Positions 1 to 5,850 of a stretch of DNA of 14,397 nucleotides are shown piece by piece. How positions within the stretch are numbered: position 1 is the first letter of the stretch; each line of letters starts with the position of its first letter. Under the pieces are notes generated by a model that was not told where the DNA came from, searched no databases, and worked only from the letters and a program-made list of their open reading frames with translations. The translations under genes were made by a program, and so were the position numbers. Origin of the DNA: Pyrobaculum sp. (GTDB taxonomy: Archaea > Thermoproteota > Thermoprotei > Thermoproteales > Thermoproteaceae). The DNA is taken from positions 1-14,397 of the forward strand of contig JAJHQT010000014.1 of NCBI GenBank assembly GCA_020833205.1, written 5' to 3'.

Positions 1-171
1 GTCGTGGGCCAGCTCCACGAGCCTCCACGCGTCTTCTCTAAATGCGGGCTCTCTTATCTCTGCGCCAGCCTCCTGGCCGCCTCTCAGCAGATGGTCTAAT
101 CTGTCTGGGGCCTCTGGGTGGCTGTAGGGCGGCGTGTGGTTCATGAAGACAGCAGAGAAGTAAATCAGCAT
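1..171 (-). CDS. Histone deacetylase family protein, N-terminal part (cut by window edge)
   Basis: Reading the minus strand from an ATG at 171 gives 57 codons that run off the left edge. The motif HTPPYSHPEAPDRLDHLL at residues 12-29 matches the N-terminal signature of the arginase/deacetylase-fold family (histone deacetylases, acetoin-utilization proteins, acetylpolyamine amidohydrolases), where an HPExPxRL block opens the domain. These are zinc hydrolases that remove acetyl groups from lysine or polyamines. The catalytic His and Asp residues would lie beyond the window, so activity cannot be judged. A second in-frame ATG lies at 144, but the one at 171 has a TATA-like box centred about 23 nt upstream, as do most genes here. 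The true substrate is unknown. Confidence 0.8.
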   Translation of the reverse strand, partial: MLIYFSAVFMNHTPPYSHPEAPDRLDHLLRGGQEAGAEIREPAFREDAWRLVELAHD

Positions 172-190
172 AGTGTCCTCTGCAGAGCTG

Positions 191-197
191 AATATAT
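191..197 (-). promoter_or_regulatory. TATA-like box of the deacetylase-family gene
   Basis: The AT-run AATATAT is centred about 23 nt upstream of the ATG at 171 on the minus strand. This is the spacing expected for a leaderless archaeal transcript. A 10-bp palindrome, CTCTGCAGAG (178-187), lies between box and start, but one of that length is expected by chance many times in this window. Confidence 0.5.
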
Positions 198-230
198 GCA
201 TTTAGTTGCTTTTAACCATGTATATTTAAC

Positions 231-425
231 GTGTCGATCCTTAAGAAAAAGCTAAAAAAAGAAGAGGAAAGCGACGAATTAGAGAAAATACTCAACGAAT
301 TGAAAGACGAGCCTGAGGGCGGGGACGGCGTCGCCACTGTCACGATTCAAATTGCGGGGTTGAAAGAGTTGGTCAAGGCGGTGGAGAGACTGACGGAAGC
401 GCTTAAGAAGTGTGGCGAGCAGTAA
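231..425 (+). CDS. Small charged protein of unknown function (64 aa)
   Basis: I do not recognise a family. The protein begins with a very lysine- and glutamate-rich stretch (KKKLKKEEESDELEKIL, residues 5-21). A Gly/Asp-rich turn follows near residues 28-33, then a short beta-like segment (VATVTIQI), and it ends with an amphipathic helix (LKELVKAVERLTEALKKC). The C-terminal heptad-like spacing of Leu, Val and Ala would suit a helical or coiled-coil dimer. GTG at 231 is the only usable start, because an in-frame TAA lies just upstream (213-215). An AT-rich TTTTAA at 210-215 is closer to the start than is usual here. The last 23 nt overlap the 3' end of the convergent creatininase-family gene. 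It may be a real conserved small protein, but coding status rests only on composition and position. Confidence 0.6.
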   Translation: MSILKKKLKKEEESDELEKILNELKDEPEGGDGVATVTIQIAGLKELVKAVERLTEALKKCGEQ

Positions 426-1044
426 GCGCGAGGAACTCCTCGACTTTTTTAAAGATCTTCTCTAGGGCCTTTTCGAGTATTGCCTTTCCTCGCTCCGGCG
501 ACACCTCCTGCGGCTTGAGACAACCCACCACGCCTGTAGCAGAGAAGTGGTGTACGGGCATTTTGCCGAACAGCGACACATCCCCCTCGCATACGTCCGG
601 CATGTTGCCCATCAGTCTGCCGCCTACCGCCAGGTAGACGCTTGTTTCGTCCGTGCCGGCGTGGTCGCGCGGCGCTACGTAGGTCCATATATTGACGGCG
701 AAGGCGGCGGGGCGCCCCACCGCATAGTTCAGCTGTTGTGTAGTCATATTGACGGCGTCCCAAACTCCGCCGTGTCCCACTACTATAATCACAACGCCAC
801 ATTTCTCAACAGCAGAACGGAGGACTTCCTCAAAGTACGGTACGAAGTGGCGGCAGGAAACGGAAATAGTCTGCGGAAAGCCTTTATGTTCCTCGCTACA
901 GGTGTAATACAGCGGCGGGAGGGTCACGGCGCCTATCTTCTTCCCTATCGCCTCTGCTACATATTGCGCAATTTCTACATCTACCGTAGGCGGGAGGTGC
1001 GGGCCGTGTTGTTCAAAAGACCCCACTGGGAGTATGCACGGCAC
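403..1044 (-). CDS. arfB: Creatininase-family metal amidohydrolase, probable formylaminopyrimidine deformylase ArfB
   Basis: This 213-residue protein has the creatininase-family metal-site motifs: LPVGSFEQHGPHLPPTVD at residues 5-22 (E11, H13, D22 likely metal ligands), a GFPQTIS block at 55-61, GHGG at 90-93 (H91) and HAGTDETS at 128-135 (E133). In archaeal riboflavin synthesis a member of this family, ArfB (MJ0116 in Methanocaldococcus), hydrolyses the formamide made from GTP by GTP cyclohydrolase III. Here the gene is divergent from that cyclohydrolase, with reductase and DHBP synthase genes beyond, so ArfB is the best call. Creatininase itself or a mycofactocin-type homologue is less likely in this context. 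The GTG at 1044 is the only standard start, since an in-frame TAG lies at 1057-1059. It leaves an unusually short N-terminus and sits inside a perfect inverted repeat. Confidence 0.75.
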   Translation of the reverse strand: MPCILPVGSFEQHGPHLPPTVDVEIAQYVAEAIGKKIGAVTLPPLYYTCSEEHKGFPQTISVSCRHFVPYFEEVLRSAVEKCGVVIIVVGHGGVWDAVNMTTQQLNYAVGRPAAFAVNIWTYVAPRDHAGTDETSVYLAVGGRLMGNMPDVCEGDVSLFGKMPVHHFSATGVVGCLKPQEVSPERGKAILEKALEKIFKKVEEFLALTARHTS

Positions 1045-1056
1045 GAGCCGTGCCGT
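1038..1056. promoter_or_regulatory. Inverted repeat over the arfB start codon
   Basis: ACGGCACG (1038-1045), a 3-nt spacer AGC, then CGTGCCGT (1049-1056) form a perfect 8-bp inverted repeat. The GTG start of the creatininase-family gene (1044-1042 on the minus strand) lies inside it. If transcription starts at or near the start codon, only part of the element is in the mRNA, so a DNA-level operator is more likely than an RNA hairpin. The function is inferred from position only. Confidence 0.4.
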
Positions 1057-1063
1057 CTACGTC

Positions 1064-1070
1064 TTTATTA
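1064..1070 (-). promoter_or_regulatory. TATA-like box of arfB
   Basis: On the minus strand this reads TAATAAA, centred about 23 nt upstream of the GTG at 1044, matching the box-to-start spacing of neighbouring genes. Confidence 0.45.
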
Positions 1071-1077
1071 CGTTAAA

Positions 1078-1093
1078 GTAAACTAAAGTTTAC
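1078..1093. promoter_or_regulatory. Palindrome in the divergent arfB/arfA promoter region, candidate operator
   Basis: GTAAACT (1078-1084), AA, AGTTTAC (1087-1093) form a perfect 7-bp inverted repeat. It lies between the probable TATA boxes of the two divergent riboflavin genes. A third copy of the half-site core GTTTAC is at 1121-1126, just downstream of the arfA TATA box. The position suits a repressor site controlling both genes. In many archaea riboflavin genes are controlled by RbkR, a riboflavin kinase fused to a DNA-binding domain, but I cannot confirm that this is its site. Confidence 0.45.
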
Positions 1094-1103
1094 ATACACC
1101 AAG

Positions 1104-1111
1104 TTTTTATA
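1104..1111 (+). promoter_or_regulatory. TATA-like box of the arfA operon
   Basis: The run TTTTTATA is centred about 23-24 nt upstream of the GTG at 1131 and only about 11-12 nt upstream of the alternative TTG at 1119. It therefore favours 1131 as the start of a leaderless message. Confidence 0.6.
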
Positions 1112-1130
1112 ACCACGGTTGTTTACCGTC

Positions 1131-1799
1131 GTGCATAAAGTCGCCTTAATCTCTTTAAAAGGATACAGAGAATGGACCGAGTCTCTTGGACCCCGCCGCG
1201 AGCATTTAATCCAACAGACGCAGGCAGAACTTCAAGCCGACTTGTGGCGCACCTTCACGGCAATTGGGGCGTTGCCGCACCACTTCAGACACGACTTCTT
1301 CATAGCATTGACAACAAACATCGACGAGGTCTCGGTGACCCGCGCAGTGGGCAAAATCGCAAGGAGGTCTCCCGTGCCTGTGGAACACTGTACCGGGGTC
1401 GGCGACACCCCCTACGAGGCGTATCTCAACTGTGGGGAAGACAGAGCCAAGGAACAAGGGGGCTTAGCCGCCGTAGCCCATATGGATGTTGTCAACAGCA
1501 GTGAAGTGACAAAAAGCAACGGGCCGCTGAAGATTTATCTGGAAATTCTCGACCTGTTGAACAACTTGGCAAGGAGGTGCAGGGACGTGGGGTGTCTCGC
1601 CTTCTACCTAGGCGGAGACAACATAGCTCTCTTTCTCCCTAACGCCGAGTCCATACGCGAGGCTGTGGACGGGCTGTCTGTGCCGGTCAGAGTTGGGGTG
1701 GGGGTGGCCAAGAGGCCCTATAACGCATTTGTAAAAGCGACGCGGGGACTTGACCACCTCCGCTCCTTAGGCAGAATTGGTATAGAGATAGTGCGATGA
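1131..1799 (+). CDS. arfA: GTP cyclohydrolase III (first step of archaeal riboflavin synthesis)
   Basis: The protein matches archaeal GTP cyclohydrolase III (MJ0145 type), which converts GTP to 2-amino-5-formylamino-6-ribosylamino-4(3H)-pyrimidinone 5'-phosphate and is related to the GGDEF/nucleotide-cyclase fold. The N-terminal KVALISLKGYREWTESLGPRRE aligns with the family opening (hydrophobic strand, then W-T and P-R-R-E). AHMDVVN (H117, D119) and YLGGDN (G161-N164) give the two metal/nucleotide blocks, and VRVGVGVAKRPYNAF the C-terminal strand. With GTG at 1131 it has 222 residues, a little shorter than the Methanocaldococcus enzyme. An upstream TTG at 1119 would add four residues, but TATA spacing and family alignment favour 1131. 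Its stop overlaps the next gene's ATG (ATGA, 1796-1799), so the two genes are translationally coupled. Confidence 0.9.
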   Translation: MHKVALISLKGYREWTESLGPRREHLIQQTQAELQADLWRTFTAIGALPHHFRHDFFIALTTNIDEVSVTRAVGKIARRSPVPVEHCTGVGDTPYEAYLNCGEDRAKEQGGLAAVAHMDVVNSSEVTKSNGPLKIYLEILDLLNNLARRCRDVGCLAFYLGGDNIALFLPNAESIREAVDGLSVPVRVGVGVAKRPYNAFVKATRGLDHLRSLGRIGIEIVR

Positions 1800-2449
1800 G
1801 ACCCTACGTCTACTTAGCCGCAGCGACGACCATCGACGGGAGGATCGCCAGCGCCTCCGGCTTCTCGCGGCTCTCTTGTCCACACGATTTAAGGAGACTC
1901 CACGCCCTAAGGGCGTCTGTCGACGCCGTGATAATAGGCGCCAACACCGCGATAGTGGACAACCCCAGGCTGACGGTTAGATATGTAGAAGGCAGAAACC
2001 CGATGCGGGTGTTAATAGACGGGGCTTTGAAAGTCCCCACGACGCTTAGGATGTTCGACTCCTCAGCCTCCACCCTGGTTTTCACCACTAAGCGGGCGCC
2101 GCCGGATAAGGTAAAAGAGCTCAAAGACAAAGGCGTGGAGGTCCATGTGATAGACGGCGACTTTGTGGACCCGGCCCACGTCCTGCAGATCCTCTACACG
2201 CGCGGCGTGAGGAAAGTTCTGCTGGAAGGCGGGGGGCGGACCAACTGGGAGTTCTTAAGCCGATGTCTAGTGGACGAAATCGTGTTGACTATCACGCCAT
2301 ATGTATTTGGCAACGGAGTCTCTCTCGTAGACGGAAAGGGCTACGCCACCACAGAGGACGCCCCCTTCACGCTTCAACTCGCCTCAATCAAGCTGTGTGA
2401 ATGCGGCCAGGAGGTGGTCTTGACCTACCGCATACGTTGCAAACGTTAG
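1796..2449 (+). CDS. arfC: 2,5-diamino-6-(phosphoribosylamino)pyrimidinone reductase (RibD C-terminal type)
   Basis: This is a stand-alone reductase of the RibD C-terminal/RIB7 family with a dihydrofolate-reductase-like fold. It reduces the ribosyl side chain of the diaminopyrimidine to ribityl using NAD(P)H, the step after ArfB in archaea (MJ0671 type). Visible signatures are AAATTIDGRIA near residues 8-18, SVDAVIIGANTAIVDNPRLT near 41-60, the nucleotide-binding LLEGGGRTNWEFL near 142-154, and a terminal strand QEVVLTYRI. At 217 residues it matches the archaeal single-domain form and lacks a deaminase domain. Its ATG overlaps the arfA stop codon by four bases, so it is in the same transcript. 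The call is firm; only the cofactor preference is unknown. Confidence 0.9.
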   Translation: MRPYVYLAAATTIDGRIASASGFSRLSCPHDLRRLHALRASVDAVIIGANTAIVDNPRLTVRYVEGRNPMRVLIDGALKVPTTLRMFDSSASTLVFTTKRAPPDKVKELKDKGVEVHVIDGDFVDPAHVLQILYTRGVRKVLLEGGGRTNWEFLSRCLVDEIVLTITPYVFGNGVSLVDGKGYATTEDAPFTLQLASIKLCECGQEVVLTYRIRCKR

Positions 2450-2481
2450 TTGACAAAAACTATAATACTCCGCAACGTATG
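2431..2481. promoter_or_regulatory. 10-bp inverted repeat flanking the arfC/ribB junction
   Basis: CATACGTTGC (2431-2440) and GCAACGTATG (2472-2481) are perfect reverse complements separated by 31 nt. The arms are 41 bp apart centre to centre, close to four helical turns. The left arm lies in the last codons of the reductase gene, and the right arm covers the ATG at 2479. Between them are the reductase stop codon and a TATAATA box. This could be a pair of operator sites around the ribB promoter or the stem of an RNA hairpin in a polycistronic message. Neither is demonstrated. Confidence 0.45.
2461..2467 (+). promoter_or_regulatory. TATA-like box upstream of ribB
   Basis: TATAATA is centred 24 nt upstream of the GTG at 2488 and 15 nt upstream of the ATG at 2479. 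It suggests that ribB has a promoter of its own in addition to read-through from arfA-arfC, and that GTG 2488 is the start. Confidence 0.5.
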
Positions 2482-2487
2482 TTTACT

Positions 2488-3129
2488 GTGAGCCTCGAGA
2501 CGGCTATACAAGCCTTCAGGAGGGGCAAACTTGTCATGCTCTACGACGGCGACGACAGAGAGGCGGAGGTAGACTTCGTAATCCGCGCAGATGCGGTAAC
2601 TCCCCCGTTGGTGCGGTGGCTCCGGAAAAACGCAGGTGGCCTGCTCTGCTTCGCAACCACGAGAGAAATAGGCGAAGCGCTGGGCCTAACCTTCCTAAGC
2701 GACATGTATAGAAAACTCGGCTTCTTGACCAAGGCGCCCTACGGCGACGAGCCCGCCTTTATCGGTTATGTAAACCACGTAAAGACCAGAACAGGAGTCA
2801 GGGACGTAGACAAGGCTTTGACCGTAAGAGAGCTGGCCCGCGTCGTGGAACTTGCGTTGAGAGACGTTGAGACAGCACGGGAAGAGTTCCGAAGAAACTT
2901 CTACATGCCAGGCCACGTGGCGGTGCTAGGGGCACGTATAGGCACGCGGTGGGGACACACCGAGCTCTCGCTCATCTTGGCCAAAGCCGCCGGCGTGCCG
3001 CCTGCCGTAGTTATAATCGAGGCGCTAGGCGACCATCTAGAGGCCATGCCTCTTGAAGAGGCGGAAAAACTCGCCGAGTCTCTAGGCATACCAATAGTAA
3101 CGTCAAAAGAAATCAAATCCTTAATCTAA
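2488..3129 (+). CDS. ribB: 3,4-dihydroxy-2-butanone 4-phosphate synthase
   Basis: The enzyme converts ribulose 5-phosphate to 3,4-dihydroxy-2-butanone 4-phosphate plus formate, the four-carbon precursor of lumazine. The acidic metal/substrate loop [11 protein letters not shown] (D22, D23, E25, E27, D29), the NAGGLLCFA block and RWGHTELS (H157, T158, E159) match the archaeal RibB family, including the PGHVAVL segment before the His. The protein is single-domain, 213 residues from GTG 2488, with no GTP cyclohydrolase II fusion, as expected in archaea. An ATG at 2479 would add three residues (MFT). I prefer 2488 because the TATA box is 24 nt upstream and the Methanocaldococcus protein starts at the same place. 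The 3' end overlaps the convergent YkgJ-like gene by 17 nt. Confidence 0.92.
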   Translation: MSLETAIQAFRRGKLVMLYDGDDREAEVDFVIRADAVTPPLVRWLRKNAGGLLCFATTREIGEALGLTFLSDMYRKLGFLTKAPYGDEPAFIGYVNHVKTRTGVRDVDKALTVRELARVVELALRDVETAREEFRRNFYMPGHVAVLGARIGTRWGHTELSLILAKAAGVPPAVVIIEALGDHLEAMPLEEAEKLAESLGIPIVTSKEIKSLI

Positions 3130-3547
3130 TCTTGACCTTTGCCAATTTGACGTCTTCTAGAAACTTAAGCACATATGGGGCTAGGCGCTCGATTTCGCTA
3201 CGCGGCACGGTGTTCCACGTTGGACACGTCCGATCTGTGGTCACAGATTTGCCGTCGTAGACGAGGGGGTACATCCGACAGCCAACGGGCCTTATGTCGT
3301 AAATCTTACAAAGCCTCTTTTCAGGATCGTAAAAAACGCAGTGCCCATCCACGTTTTTCAAGCGGTAGACGCCGTCTTTCTCCTCCGCAAACTCCTCCAG
3401 CTTGTAGCCCCGCGCCGTAATTCTCTCTATGTCCTCAGCCAACAGCTCCATCTCGGTACCTACACAACAGATGCCGCATCGAGCACAACGGAACTTCACC
3501 TCAAACCACTCAGGTCGCTCCCACAGGACTCCCTGGCGTATTTCCAT
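3113..3547 (-). CDS. YkgJ-family cysteine-cluster protein (zinc/iron-chelating domain)
   Basis: This 144-residue protein contains the CxxCxxCC family signature CARCGICC (C21, C24, C27, C28). Three evenly spaced cysteines follow in [11 protein letters not shown] (C70, C80) and IRPVGC (C90, before RMYP), and another is at C108. The eight cysteines and the YDIRPxxCRxYP block are typical of the YkgJ/PF03692 group, predicted metal-binding cytosolic proteins whose function is generally unsettled. The ATG at 3547 has a TATA-like palindrome about 22 nt upstream that is shared with the divergent flavoprotein gene. The gene is convergent with ribB (17-nt overlap). Position beside a redox flavoprotein may hint at an iron or redox role, but that is a guess. 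Confidence 0.85.
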   Translation of the reverse strand: MEIRQGVLWERPEWFEVKFRCARCGICCVGTEMELLAEDIERITARGYKLEEFAEEKDGVYRLKNVDGHCVFYDPEKRLCKIYDIRPVGCRMYPLVYDGKSVTTDRTCPTWNTVPRSEIERLAPYVLKFLEDVKLAKVKIRLRI

Positions 3548-3564
3548 AAAATACTTTGTTGAGA

Positions 3565-3574
3565 AAATATATTT
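3565..3574. promoter_or_regulatory. Shared, symmetrical TATA box of a divergent gene pair
   Basis: AAATATATTT is a perfect 10-bp palindrome in the 47-bp gap between the start codons at 3547 (-) and 3595 (+). Its centre is about 22 nt from the former and 25 nt from the latter, so one box fits both leaderless starts. There is no room for a second independent TATA element. Confidence 0.6.
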
Positions 3575-3594
3575 ACTTCCCTGGGGACAGGTCT

Positions 3595-4674
3595 GTGTAC
3601 GACGTAGTCATAGTGGGAGCGGGCCCCGCGGGGTCCATCGCGGCTCTTGTCGCGCATAGACTTGGACTCAAGGCCCTCGTCATTGACCGTCTCCAGCCGC
3701 CGCGTGAAAAGCCCTGCGGCGGCGGCTTGACTCCCAGAACATGGAAGCTGTTAAACCGTCTAGGCCTCGAGTACCCAGTGTACGGCTCCTGCAACGCCAT
3801 CGAGACCCGCGCCGCTGGGTATAAATATGTACTGCGGAAAGAACCCATCTTAATCACCAGGCGACCCGATTTCGACTACGCGTTGCTTAAGCAGAGCGGC
3901 GTAGAGTTCGTAAGAGACCAGGCTGTGGCGGTGAAGGGGAATACAGTTGTTGGAAAGATGGGCGAATACGTCGGCAGGATCATTATAGGCGCTGACGGCG
4001 CCACCAGCGTCGTGGCCAGATCCATCGGCATCATGAACTACCAAGGCCACAAGACCCACGCAATAGCCTACATGACCATCGCCAAAGGCCCGCCTTCAGA
4101 CACCTGCATCATAGACTTCGACACCGTGATAAACCAGACAAAGAGGGTAGGATACGCCTGGATCTTCCCCCTCGGCGAAGGCGCAAACATAGGCGCAGGC
4201 GTGGGCTGGGGATCTTGGATTGACCTCAGGAAGCTGGTGGTCGACTACGCCGAGAAGGTGGGCTACAGAGCGGGAGAGGTACGGGGCCACCCCCTGTCGC
4301 TAGGCCATGTGGCCGGCGTGGGAAGCCGCCACGTGCTTCTCGCCGGCGAAGCAGCGGGTCTTGTAGACGCCACAACGGGCGAGGGGATCTACTATGCAGT
4401 CTCCACCGGCGCCGCCGCCGCCGTAGCGGCCTACGCCGCCTTGAAGATATACGGAAACGAGAAGTACGCCAATGGCATATACCAAAAGCTGATAAAGGAG
4501 TACGTGGAGGAGGTCAAAAAGACTAGACTGTTATCGCGTATGGCTAAGACCTTGGGCACCAAGAGGTGGGCCGTTAAGCTTTTGGGACGCCGCCTGCTGA
4601 ACTTATACACAAAGGTATACACCGGCGAGGCGACGTACAGCCTACTTCTGAAGCCTGTAGAAAAACTACTCTAG
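3595..4674 (+). CDS. Geranylgeranyl reductase family FAD-dependent protein
   Basis: This is a flavoprotein of the geranylgeranyl reductase/digeranylgeranylglycerophospholipid reductase family. In archaea these enzymes saturate the isoprenoid chains of membrane ether lipids or of quinone side chains. The N-terminal dinucleotide-binding motif [17 protein letters not shown] starts at residue 2. The family hallmark PCGGG is at 40-44, [12 protein letters not shown] near 132-143, and the second FAD motif [20 protein letters not shown] near 249-268. With GTG at 3595 the protein has 359 residues. An upstream TTG at 3556 would put 13 non-family residues before the FAD fold and would overlap the TATA box, so 3595 is preferred. 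Whether lipid or menaquinone is the substrate cannot be told. The 3' end overlaps the convergent pncB by 9 nt. Confidence 0.88.
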   Translation: MYDVVIVGAGPAGSIAALVAHRLGLKALVIDRLQPPREKPCGGGLTPRTWKLLNRLGLEYPVYGSCNAIETRAAGYKYVLRKEPILITRRPDFDYALLKQSGVEFVRDQAVAVKGNTVVGKMGEYVGRIIIGADGATSVVARSIGIMNYQGHKTHAIAYMTIAKGPPSDTCIIDFDTVINQTKRVGYAWIFPLGEGANIGAGVGWGSWIDLRKLVVDYAEKVGYRAGEVRGHPLSLGHVAGVGSRHVLLAGEAAGLVDATTGEGIYYAVSTGAAAAVAAYAALKIYGNEKYANGIYQKLIKEYVEEVKKTRLLSRMAKTLGTKRWAVKLLGRRLLNLYTKVYTGEATYSLLLKPVEKLL

Positions 4675-5820
4675 CTCTTTCAGTTGCTGCAACACATATT
4701 CTCTAATTTCCCCTTCAGACGGCGGCGTCCTCACCACAACGCCGTTTTCTATCCACTTGACCAGAAGCGGCTCGCCACAGGTCGCCGGCTCGCCCCACCT
4801 AACGACGACGTGCCTCGTGCCGCATTTATACACCTGCTTAAAGCCGGGCAACTTCCCCCTCTTAGTTATGGGGACCCACTTGCCATTCACCTCCACCTCT
4901 ACTATGTCCATGGAGAGGTCTACAGAGGGGGGGAATGCGATTGAGGTCCCAACGCCGAAGCCGTCCGCCACATCTTTCAGGGCTGTAATCTGCGGCTCGT
5001 CTAGTCCGCCGCTGACAAAGATCTTTACGTGTCTATAGCCGTGGAGGTCTAGGCTCCATCTAACCTCCTCCACGATCCGTCTCATGTTTCCACGTCTGCT
5101 ACCAGGCGTGTCGAGCCTCACGCCATACAGCCTCTCGTTTAGCAACTTGGCCGCCAGCAACGCCTCTTCTCTCTCGTCTAGGAACGTGTCAGCCAGCACT
5201 ATGCGGGGTACATCCATAGGCATGGTCTTGTCAAACCAAACCCACGCCAGCGTGTGGTCCCCCATGACCGCTTTGAATATTATCATAAGGGCGTGGGGCA
5301 TGGTGCCAGAGGGTTTTATCCCCATCATCTCGGCGCCGAGCACAGTAGCCACTCCGTCGCACCCGCCTATATACGCACCGCGATCTGCCATAGGCTGAAT
5401 CGCCGGATGAAGAACACGGGCGCCGAAGAAGAGACAAGTTTTATCCCCGACAAGCTTCTTAATGCGGGCCGCCTTTGTGGATATGCTTGAGTAGTGCCGT
5501 AGAATCCCCAAAATCGCGGTCTCAAGCACCGCGAATTCTAAATAAGGCCCTTCTATCACCATGACTGGCTCGTTCTCGTAAAACACCGTCCCCTCAGGCA
5601 TGGCATAGAGGGTCACACGCCTGCCTCTCAAGACTTCAATCACTTCCTTCAAACCGGTGAAAACAGCCCATTTGTAGTCCCGGGGGAGAGAGGAGACGTG
5701 AAACTCAGCCCGCACCTTCACGTCGCTCAACCCCGCGTTTTTCAGAACCTCTACAGTCCTCTGGAAATAGACATCGGTGGTTCTGCCAGATAAGATATCG
5801 TCATCCCTGGCGATATGCAT
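4666..5820 (-). CDS. pncB: Nicotinate phosphoribosyltransferase (NAD salvage)
   Basis: The enzyme couples nicotinate and phosphoribosyl pyrophosphate to nicotinate mononucleotide, feeding NAD synthesis. The 384-residue length and the motifs fit the archaeal NAPRTase family. These are the N-terminal [11 protein letters not shown] (residues 12-22) and the substrate-site [10 protein letters not shown] (131-140). Next are [23 protein letters not shown] (in part; 150-172), then TMPHALMI, and a later strand [14 protein letters not shown] 5820 is chosen over a much longer upstream reading frame because the family begins at this point and a TATA-like CTTATTTAG lies 24 nt upstream on the minus strand. 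The C-terminal region has only two cysteines (KCGTRH and ATCGEP), fewer than I recall for the zinc-knuckle-like tail of the Thermoplasma enzyme. The gene is divergent from the XPD helicase with 30 bp between start codons. Confidence 0.9.
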   Translation of the reverse strand: MHIARDDDILSGRTTDVYFQRTVEVLKNAGLSDVKVRAEFHVSSLPRDYKWAVFTGLKEVIEVLRGRRVTLYAMPEGTVFYENEPVMVIEGPYLEFAVLETAILGILRHYSSISTKAARIKKLVGDKTCLFFGARVLHPAIQPMADRGAYIGGCDGVATVLGAEMMGIKPSGTMPHALMIIFKAVMGDHTLAWVWFDKTMPMDVPRIVLADTFLDEREEALLAAKLLNERLYGVRLDTPGSRRGNMRRIVEEVRWSLDLHGYRHVKIFVSGGLDEPQITALKDVADGFGVGTSIAFPPSVDLSMDIVEVEVNGKWVPITKRGKLPGFKQVYKCGTRHVVVRWGEPATCGEPLLVKWIENGVVVRTPPSEGEIREYVLQQLKELE

Positions 5821-5827
5821 GAGGAGG

Positions 5828-5848
5828 AATATATATGTACTAAATAAG
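5828..5848. promoter_or_regulatory. Interlocked divergent promoters of pncB and the XPD gene
   Basis: The 30-bp gap between start codons at 5820 (-) and 5851 (+) holds two AT-rich boxes. One is AATATATAT at 5828-5836 and the other CTAAATAAG at 5840-5848. The second, read on the minus strand, is 24 nt upstream of the pncB ATG. The first is the best candidate for the helicase gene, though only 18-19 nt from its GTG. Each box lies almost against the other gene's start codon. Confidence 0.5.
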
Positions 5849-5850
5849 TT

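Noticed and set aside
178..187. CTCTGCAGAG palindrome upstream of the deacetylase-family gene
   Set aside because: Palindromes of 10 bp are expected about fourteen times by chance in a window this long, so the position alone is not enough.
547..1086. A long open frame (179 codons) on the plus strand opposite the creatininase-family gene
   Set aside because: It is a shadow of the minus-strand gene, which has clear metal-site motifs. The translated sequence shows no recognisable family and lacks a promoter.
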